This document shows positions 57,501-64,000 of a DNA stretch of 64,000 bases, in pieces. Under the pieces are notes generated by a model that was given only the letters and a program-made list of their open reading frames with translations, ran no database searches and was not told the origin of the DNA. The number at the start of each line of letters is the position of its first letter. Within the stretch, counting starts at the first letter, position 1. The translations under genes and the position numbers were made by a program. Where the stretch lies: contig OZ026514.1 in assembly GCA_964019695.1 (NCBI GenBank), positions 102,762,345-102,826,344 of the forward strand. The letters run 5' to 3'. The stretch comes from Loripinus fragilis. Taxonomy: Eukaryota > Mollusca > Bivalvia > Lucinida > Lucinidae.

Positions 57501-60500
57501 GAGTGACTAAAAGTTTATGAAAAATCCTGATTTAAGTGTTAAAATTCTACTTCAGAAATGCTAGACCGAGATAATGAGGAAGTTATCACTACATACTTAG
57601 TATAAAATTGTTGTGCCTTTTATTTGGTGCAGTATTTGCTGCATCAAATAAAGGTACAATAATTTTATACTGATTTAGATCTCTATAAACAGTGTTAAGT
57701 CCTACAGAAAATAGAAGAAATCAAGGACTTTTCTAGGCATTTGAGTGATTTTCCAGTACTTTTCGAGGCATATTGAATTTTCAAGGACTTTTCAAGAAAA
57801 CCCTCTATATTCAAGTACTTTTCAAGCCTGTGCGAACCCTGCGCTAAGATAAAAAACAATCAGTTCATCATTATTTGGAAATTCTAATCTATATCCCATT
57901 GATATGTAAATTGAATCATCCCAAGTTTATTGTATCAAACTAGGAGGAAGAATCCATTATAATATAAAGGGTTAAATCTGAGAAAAGTCAAGTATTCATA
58001 TTTTATGGGCTAAGGGAAGTAACTCAAATGGATAAAATTGAATCTAAAAAGCACTAGAATCTTTTAATTTAAAAAAATAACTAAGATCTTTTAACCTCTG
58101 AGGATTTTATAAAAATGCAGGCATAAAATCAGGCATAACAGGAAATACCAGAAAAATGATATTGTGCACAAAAATCACCCGCAAAGAAGGGTTTGAAAAA
58201 TAAAGAACCCAATTAAAATTAAATATACTTCCATGCTCTAGAAAACACACAGAAAAAGTCTTAAGTATACATGTAATTTTAAACAGAAATCAAATAATCC
58301 GTCCAAAATTTAAAACTAACCACGCTTATTGTATGACCTAAAGATGGTCTAACAGTCGATACAACTTTAAAATGTTACAATAAAAGAAAGCCTGCACACA
58401 CAAAAAAAAAGAAAAATTCATCTCAGGTCGAAAAATGTTATTATGGAGTAAGGGAAGTAACTCAGATATTTGCCGAATTTTGATCTTTTTGTAGTTAAAT
58501 GTCCTACTACATTTAATAAGTGATTGAGATGCTATGTTTTTCTTTTGCATTTGGTAAAATTCAAAGAATTTGGCATACATGCCATTAGCTGTGGACTGAA
58601 ATCTGTGAGATAAACCAAAATTTTAAGTGAGATTTGATGAAATTCTGTGAGATTTTCACAAAATCACTTTAGAACTCCCCAAAAATAACCAAAAAGCTTT
58701 TATTCTTATGTAAGAAACTTGTGGTAAACACAATAAAGTGTTATAATGATTATTTCTTTATAAAAGTTGTTTTTTAGATGGTATGAAAATTTAGTGAGCT
58801 TCAAAATTCTTATGGGAATCGGCTTTCAGAAGGGCTAAATTCTGTGAGATTTTATCTCACAGTGTGAAGTATGGCATGTATGATTGGGGGAAAAATTCCT
58901 AAAACATTTCTTAGTGATTTTCCCCCAAATTCTGAAAATATACAAAATTGGGGAAAACACCATCTTTTGATTGGTAATGACTCCCTTATAAGGAAATAAA
59001 ATTACCTAAAAAAACACTGTTAACTTACCCTTTCTTCTAACTGGGCTCTCCTTTCTTCCTCCTCCTTTTGTTTCTTGATTCTTTCGTTCTCCTCCCTTGC
59101 ATCATTCATCGCCGATATAAAATTATCAAACACTCCGAAAAACTCATCTGGCTGCATTATCTTGCCATCATTAATACCGAAACATTTCTGGCAAGACTCA
59201 AACTGAAAAGATAATAGTGAGAATATGATGAACAGATGCATGCAGTTTGTTCATGCAAGCTGATATGAGCAGCCTCATTTTAAGCTTAGAAACTCCAAAT
59301 GATGTTCAGTAAGTAGCTGAACACTCATAGAATATTCAAGCGACTAGCAAAGGCTCTGATCAGACTGGATGTATGCGCGGGCTGATCTGCGGCTTTGCTG
59401 GTAGCACATACCACATTGTTGTAAATCCCATGCCACAGCTCATATGTGTTTGTGTTTACATCCCACTAACAGCCAAGGTCATATTGGGACAGAATGGAGA
59501 AGCCATGAATTGATAATTTCACATTTGATCATTTAGGATTGAATTTCTCAGGTCATTATCCTAATAATACTGAATTAATCAACACCGCGGGCCAGAACCA
59601 AAAAAAATAATCAGACAGGAAAGCATGTGCAAACAGAAGAGTCCTAGATCAGTCTACTCCTAGAGGAGCAGCTGATCACGGCCTATATGTTTGCTTCCTT
59701 TAGCATTGTTTTTAGTGATAACAAGGAAAGATTTAGCCAGATCGTCAAATTCAGCATCCTAAGAGTTAACCCAAGCGTGAGCAACAAAATCAGGGTTCAT
59801 ACAGTCAAGTATAAGTAAAAAATCAAGGACTTTTCAAGGACTTCTAAAAGCGTTTTCAAGAGTTTTCAAGGACTTAAAGTTAATGAAAAATACTGATCTG
59901 ATCTAAGTGTTAAAATTCTACTTCAAAAATGCAAGACTGAGATAATAGAGAAATTAGTACTGGAAAATTAGTATAAAATTGTTGTGCCTATATATGGTGC
60001 AGCACAAATAAAGGCACAATAATTTTATACTGATTTAGTTCTCTATCCACAGTGCTTAGTCCTACAGAAAATAGTAGAACCAAGGTTTTTTCAAGGCTTT
60101 TGAGTGATTTTCCAGTAATTTTCAAGGTAGATTTAATTTTCAAGGACTTTGAGTACTTTTCAAGCCTGTGCAAACCCTGAAAATGTATGGATCTGACTGA
60201 CAATTGTTGTTCAGTGTGATTTTTTTTGTGTCAGAGTGAAAAATGCTCACATTTAGCAGAGAACGTGCCTTTAATATATATCTTTGGAGATTTTGCTAAA
60301 AAAACAAATTAATAGCCCCTTGAAATATAGAGTAGAATTTTTAAACTAGTTGAACCACTTGAACTATGTGTGGCTGACAATATCTTCACAAACTTATAGG
60401 TGGCAAATGCTTCAATGTACGGTGCACCCTAATAGTTAAGAAACATTTTTCAGGGTTCCAACAGAAATTCTAAAACACAATTCCATAATTTTTCCATGAT

Positions 60501-63091
60501 TTTCCATGATCAATGATGTAATTTCCATGACTATTTAATGCACGGACTCCAAACTCCCATTTCAGCGGCATCTTCACCACGCAGAGCAAAAATGCGGATG
60601 CAGAAACTGTTACAGTAATATATTTAAATAAGCATGCTTGTAGACCATGCATGTACTTTGAAATAATTAAAACTTGAAACCACCAGTAGCCAGAAAACTA
60701 GCTGTCAGACATACAAACTTGTTTGTCAGCTAGTTTTCTGGCTACTGGTGTTTCGTCAAATTATTTCATAGAATTCCATGATTTTTCCATGGTTATTCAG
60801 GGGTTTTTCAAATTCCATGATTTATCCATGATTATTCAGGGGTTTTCAAATTCCTTGATTTTTCCTGGGATTAACTTTTTTCCATGATTATCCAGGTTTT
60901 CCATGATTTCCAGACCTCGTGGGAACCCTGATTTTTGTATGCCAAACAATCCAACACCCACTCACCAAGTGCAGTGGCTCAGTGATAGACTGCTTGACTG
61001 GAGACTGAAGGGCCGCGAGTTTGAGCCTCACCGGCGCCACTGCGTTGTAGTCCTTGAGCAAGACATATTTATCCTAGCTTAGTATTGGTTCAACCCAGGA
61101 AGACCTGTCCCGGTTTAACTGAAAGATTGTTGATGAGATGTAAAGAATCAAATCAGACAAACAAACAATCCAACACCCACTCACCTTTTGTTTCATTTCA
61201 GTAGTACTTTCCTCTACCTCTGAAAAATTATACGAGGCCACTGTGGCAAACTGGTTCATCACGGTGACAAAGCAGTCTCCGTGTGATGGTGCTTGATTCT
61301 GGAAGAACTCTAACTCTTTCTCTATTTCCTTCAACCCAGTCCTTAGTGTACCCAGCTCCTTTTCTAGTTCTGTGAAACTGAAAGAAAAGAAAACCAGTTG
61401 ACCTGAATAAAAACTCTTTCTTATTCCTGTTCGTAGCAATAAATTTAGGTTCTAATGACCTTACAAATGCAATACAACTATTATCAGTTAACTCACATAC
61501 TAACTGCATTGTTGCATGGTGACCTGATAAACATTGCCTATCTCATGGCATGTGTCTTTATCAGGGTATCTTGAAGTTGCTCTTTTTGAATGACGTTGTC
61601 AATGACATTGAATCGACATGAAATTCGAAAATCGATAATTACGTCATACATGTACTCACTTGTAAGAGTGAAACAACTTGAAATATAGAATACCAGGTTT
61701 GTGTCTTTTGATATAATTAGACTTTTCACTTACTGTAAAGGCTGCACCTCATGAATGTGTAATTAGGACTGGTCAACCTTAGACATAGGTAAAAGCTGAA
61801 AATGAGGCATGGTTTTATTCAAAAGTAACTGTATCATCTTGGGCCATTACCGCAGTATTGAGGCAAAACACATTATTCAGTCCTTAAGATGCCAGGAAAA
61901 TAGCTGCATCTGAAAATGTCTATTTAACATAAGCATAGAGGCAAACATTGTGGACCCAGATCAGACTGCTCCTACAGGAGCAGTCTGATCTGGGTCCACA
62001 CTGTTTGTCTATGGGGTTTCAAATATTTTACTGGACAACAAAATACATACATTTTGTGATTATGCGCTTTAAGGGTTAATCAATGTGAGTTCAGTGTGTA
62101 TACGGTTAAGATTTTTATGAAATACACACATGTTTGCCCGGCCAAAACAAATTATTAATTCATCAAATTATTAATAGAACCTGATTTCCCTTGTTTAGCA
62201 GATGAAATAGCCGAACCACGCCCATATATGAATATTAAAGTTGCCGCCTTTACAGCAAGCAAAAAGTCTAATAATACCAAGCCTCGCGATTCAACAAGCA
62301 TTTTTCAGAGCCTTGCCTTGTAAACTTGATTTCAAAAAACACTCAACTAGTATTCTCTTTTTACAGTAAGTGAAGTTATGTAGCAAGGTTAAAAATTCGC
62401 AACAATTAATCCTGTGACATACTGTTGAAAACCAAACATCATTTGTACAGTTTCTGAGAAAAGTGTGAAATAAGATTTTCATAATGAAGTAAAAATATAA
62501 ATGGACAAATCATAATTGTGTCTTCAGTGAAAATACATATGTCTCCCCAGCATTCAAATGTGTGTAACATGGCCATTCATCCTGCAGTTTAGGACATCAG
62601 AGCATTCAAGCAAGTTTTGACTCATAGAGCAACCTCTATTAAATTAGAGGACTATTTTTGCCCCTTCTGAAGCTGCTTTTCACCAAGTTCTTCTGATTAG
62701 TTTATAAGAACAATAACTGAAGTATTGAGTGGCAACAAATTTTGAATGAAATTCTGACATCAATCAAGGCTGAAGGGCCATAACTCTATTACAAATGCGT
62801 GAAAAATTATGTGTAACAATCCCAATCTAGATCTTATTAATATCAATGCATACACAAAATTTGGTGAAATTCTATCAATTTGTTCTCAAGATATTGAGTG
62901 GAAATGATATTATGATGGACAGATGAACAGACAGAATGACAGAAAACCCAAATCCAGTACAGCCCCCTTTTTTTAAAGCAGGGCTATAAAAAGGATATTA
63001 ACATCACAAATGTAGACAACATAAACATGTACATACCTAACTTTGGAGGCAGGTTTGACCAGGTGAAGTTCTTGTTCCAACTTTAAAACAT
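54385..63091 (-). CDS. DAAM: DAAM-type formin, 3' portion (five exons, 5' end outside window)
   Basis: The coding segments join(63091-63037, 61377-61185, 59202-59029, 56850-56751, 54527-54385) are in phase, and all four introns (about 1.7, 2.0, 2.2 and 2.2 kb) have GT-AG borders. They encode roughly 220 residues. First comes the end of an FH2 domain (ELEKELGTLRTGLKEIEKEL; FVTVMNQFATVASYNFSEVE; QPDEFFGVFDNFISAMNDAR). A Glu/Arg/Lys-rich segment follows, and then the DAD tail (GEFDDLVSALRTGDIFGDDI, KMKRNRKR). In DAAM proteins FH2 assembles unbranched actin filaments, and the DAD binds the N-terminal regulatory domain to hold the protein inactive until Rho or Dishevelled signalling releases it (Wnt planar-polarity pathway, cytoplasm). 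The FDDLVSALR...KRNRKR tail and RER near the C-terminus separate DAAM from other formins. Earlier exons must lie above 64000. Confidence 0.85.
54988..55175 (-). mobile_element. SINE family S1 in a DAAM intron
   Basis: Full-length copy, same orientation as DAAM: head GCGCACTGGCTCAGTGGTAG, degenerate B box, tail GATGGGACATTAAGAATCAA. Confidence 0.8.
55382..55447. repeat. GATCAG-type modular hairpin
   Basis: AAACAGTGTAGATCCAGATC, inner stem CTGGCTTCAC/GTGAAGCCAG, and complementary outer arm. Confidence 0.8.
55760..55976 (+). mobile_element. Foldback MITE, family M1 in a DAAM intron
   Basis: TTTAACTTTGCCTGTCAGCA left edge, weak core, AAAATTACCCAGTAAGCAGA right edge. Confidence 0.65.
56226..56292. 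repeat. Degenerate modular hairpin
   Basis: AACAGTGTTGACCCTGATGA and CTCATCAGAGTCTGCACC pair imperfectly around a CCAGACTGTGG centre. Confidence 0.5.
56327..56563. mobile_element. 237-bp MITE, GGGCCTCG ends (copy 2)
   Basis: Same length and order as 41663-41899. Flanking AAAT on both sides (56323-56326 and 56564-56567). Confidence 0.8.
56751..56850 (-). CDS. DAAM: DAAM exon, linker before DAD (100 bp)
   Basis: Acceptor TTTCTTCAG, donor GTATGC. Reads LRKEREQRLMLKRGGSTVTD, SNGKITNGNTNPK and one leftover base. The LRKEREQR part continues the charged helix; the Ser/Asn/Gly-rich part is a flexible linker whose sequence is not conserved in the family as I know it. Phase 0 start and phase 1 end agree with both neighbours. 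Confidence 0.8.
56905..57360. repeat. Dispersed repeat S interrupted by a SINE
   Basis: Words CATCTCAAGATAAGCTG, TCATCCAGGTCCATGACAAA, TTTCTACATGCTCATTTC and the palindrome TTGGAATTGCCTC...ATTCCAA recur, reversed, at 63540-63760 and partly at 41265-41370. The SINE at 56961-57160 splits it. Confidence 0.65.
56961..57160 (-). mobile_element. SINE family S1 nested in repeat S
   Basis: Full-length. Flanked by TCCATTATTGT (56950-56960) and TCTATTATTGT (57161-57171), an 11-bp duplication with one mismatch. Confidence 0.85.
57517..57841. mobile_element. hAT-like element, left end truncated
   Basis: Same body as 59880-60179 (AAGTGTTAAAATTCTACTTC, TATAAAATTGTTGTGCCTTT, ATAATTTTATACTGATTTAG), with right end TTCAAGCCTGTGCGAACCCTG-type. 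Iterated AAGGACTTTTC motifs. Confidence 0.6.
59029..59202 (-). CDS. DAAM: DAAM exon, end of FH2 and charged helix (174 bp)
   Basis: Exactly 58 codons, phase 0 on both sides, acceptor CTTTTCAG and donor GTAAGT. Reads FESCQKCFGINDGKIMQPDE, FFGVFDNFISAMNDAREENE, RIKKQKEEEERRAQLEER. The PDEFFG(I/V)FD(T/N)F block is characteristic of the last FH2 helices of DAAM, and the KKQKEEEERRA run is the start of the post-FH2 basic/acidic helix. Confidence 0.9.
59629..59694. repeat. GATCAG-type modular hairpin, imperfect
   Basis: GCAAACAGAAGAGTCCTAGA, TCAGTCTACTCC/GGAGCAGCTGA, ATGTTTGC. Confidence 0.6.
59791..60179. mobile_element. hAT-like element with CAGGGTT ends
   Basis: CAGGGTTCATACAG at the left and the inverse of CAGGGTTTGCACAGG at the right. 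AAAAT stands at both borders. The interior is built of AAGGACTTTTCAAGG-type iterations and an ATAAAATTGT palindrome. Lies in a DAAM intron. Confidence 0.65.
60451..60930. mobile_element. hAT-like element, CCATGATTTTT type
   Basis: CAGGGTTCCAACAG and the inverse of CAGGGTTCCCACGAGG. ATTTTT at both borders. The interior is made of TTCCATGATTTTTCC iterations and a hairpin with 22-bp arms (CAGTAGCCAGAAAACTAGCT). Confidence 0.6.
60967..61161 (+). mobile_element. SINE family S1 beside a DAAM 5' splice site
   Basis: Head GTGGCTCAGTGATAGACTGC and GAGTTTGAGCCTCACCGG; tail TTGATGAGATGTAAAGAATC. A 24-bp direct repeat (60943-60966 and 61162-61185) brackets it, and the right copy ends on the last base of the DAAM exon. 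Antisense to DAAM. Confidence 0.85.
61185..61377 (-). CDS. DAAM: DAAM exon, FH2 segment (193 bp)
   Basis: Acceptor TTTCTTTCAG; donor AAAAG|GTGAGT. The first base completes the serine codon of the upstream exon, then FTELEKELGTLRTGLKEIEK ... EVEESTTEMKQK. Ends in phase 0. The donor site is included in the 24-bp duplication made by a neighbouring SINE (see findings); if splicing skipped it, translation would stop about 37 codons into the intron, at 61074. Confidence 0.85.
61941..62009. repeat. GATCAG-type modular hairpin, nearly perfect
   Basis: GCAAACATTGTGGACCCAGA, TCAGACTGCTCCTACAGGAG and full complement; one mismatch in about 32 pairs. Confidence 0.85.
62640..62998. repeat. Probable dispersed repeat in a DAAM intron
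   Basis: AGGGCCATAACTCTATTACA, AATTTGGTGAAATTCTATCA, GATGGACAGATGAACAGACA and GCAGGGCTATAAAAAGG. The style is common in mollusc DNA in my experience; similar wording at 52850-53000 supports repetition. Confidence 0.4.
63037..63091 (-). CDS. DAAM: DAAM exon, late FH2 segment (55 bp)
   Basis: Acceptor TTTCCAG and donor GTATGT bound 55 bp. Starting with two bases of a split codon it reads VLKLEQELHLVKPASKV and ends with two bases (AG) that combine with the T of the next exon to give S. This matches the FH2 stretch just before the ELEKE helix in DAAM proteins. No more exons were seen between 63092 and 64000, which holds repeats. Confidence 0.75.
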
Positions 63092-63295
63092 CTGGAAACT
63101 AAACAAGAAAAAAATCTTATTTAACTCTTTTTAGTCCTCCTCGTTATTACAGCCATGCAACTAACACAGCTTAGCAAAAGCAGAATTCATGAAATCAAAT
63201 TTGGTGATATAGTTGTCATGTAAATATAAACAATTTGTCATCTAGTGACAGGTATTTTAATACTGATAGGCAGATTGAGATGTTTAAGTAATAGT

Positions 63296-63465
63296 TATAC
63301 CATGGGTTGCCCGCCTGTACGTGGAGATAATCCACGAGCTTTAGCGAGTGGGTTATCTTACGTACAGGTGGACAAACATGGTATAACTATTTTATACCAC
63401 CTACATCAGTGTTGACCTTGCATATCACGAGATAAATCGTGCGAAAGTTGGTAAGGGTGGTATAA
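63296..63465. mobile_element. Palindromic MITE, family P (copy 3)
   Basis: TATACCATGGGTTGCCCGCC, TGTACGTGGAGATAATCCAC and the inverse arm ending in ACAAACATGGTATAACTA, then ACCACCTACATCAGTGTTGA. Most complete member of the family here. Confidence 0.65.
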
Positions 63466-63539
63466 AAGAGGAAAGCCAATGGACATGATACTTGTTTAGA
63501 GTATATTTCAAAATGGGTTTCCTTAATTTCAGTAAATTA

Positions 63540-63760
63540 TGTTGTTGGTTCACATTGGAATTGCCTCATAGAGGCAATTCAAATGTGCACCTACAACATA
63601 TGCCCATTCAATAAATGAGTGTTTTTCACCATAAAACAGGTTTTTTTCACAAACTTCTCAACTAGTTTTTATGTGTCAGTGTAATGAGCATGTAGAAATG
63701 AACAAGTTTTTGTGTAGTTTGGCATGCACTTGGATGACAATAATATACTGTCCACAAAAA
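63540..63760. repeat. Dispersed repeat S, reverse copy
   Basis: Reversed relative to 56905-57360. Contains the palindrome CATTGGAATTGCCTC...GAGGCAATTC and ACATGAAC-like GAGCATGTAGAAATGAACAA. This copy shows the site uninterrupted by a SINE. Confidence 0.65.
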
Positions 63761-64000
63761 GTAGGGGATATTGGGACATAAAAAAGTCTAAAAATTAAAA
63801 TCCGAATTTGTCGTATAAATAATTTTGTATTTCCATAAAGCAATATTTTAGCCATTTTTCCTGCTTAATTTGAGGGCTTGATATTGGGTATTGTGGCCTT
63901 AAGGCCATGCCAAAGAGACTAGGGGTCAAGAGCCAAATCTCACAAAAAAGTATCAAATTTTTGGACATGCTTTCGATAATGCATGCTAAAGATGCATTAT

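Overview
The window looks like nuclear DNA of a marine invertebrate, most likely a bivalve mollusc. It is AT-rich, has introns of about 2 kb with GT-AG borders, carries several tRNA-derived SINE families, and is crowded with palindromic (foldback) MITEs and minisatellites. There is no bacterial-type gene organisation. The organism call is an inference from repeat style and the one recognisable gene; no search was run.

Only one real host gene could be supported. It is the 3' end of a DAAM-type formin (Dishevelled-associated activator of morphogenesis) on the minus strand. Five coding exons (63091-63037, 61377-61185, 59202-59029, 56850-56751, 54527-54385) join in phase. They encode the end of the FH2 actin-nucleating domain, a charged linker and the autoinhibitory DAD tail. 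The 5' part of the gene lies beyond base 64000. Its introns are filled with SINEs, hAT-like elements and hairpin MITEs.

Layout from left to right. 1-2.5 kb: gene-free DNA with MITEs. 2.5-10 kb: a TTAA-type MITE split by a 7.1 kb insertion made of two nearly identical 2.5 kb direct repeats around a 2.0 kb centre. 10-15.9 kb: dispersed MITEs and SINEs. 15.9-18.8 kb: a large foldback element with 22-bp palindromic arrays and inverted internal minisatellites. 19.2-24.8 kb: a 54-bp minisatellite of roughly 100 units, interrupted by a 379-bp MITE and a 32-bp perfect hairpin. 26.2-29.8 kb: foldback elements, one carrying a 109-bp tandem array. 30-36 kb: debris of autonomous elements, namely a LINE endonuclease fragment, a mariner-like TIR element and a broken PHD-finger gene. 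36-54 kb: gene-poor DNA with many SINEs and MITEs. 54.1-64 kb: the DAAM locus.

The points most worth following are: a SINE whose 24-bp target-site duplication copies a DAAM 5' splice site; the direct-repeat insertion inside the split MITE; a 32-bp perfect hairpin that appears to have inserted with a 7-bp duplication; and a superfamily of hairpins that keep one outer stem while the inner stem is exchanged. Most other open frames are chance or repeat-derived.
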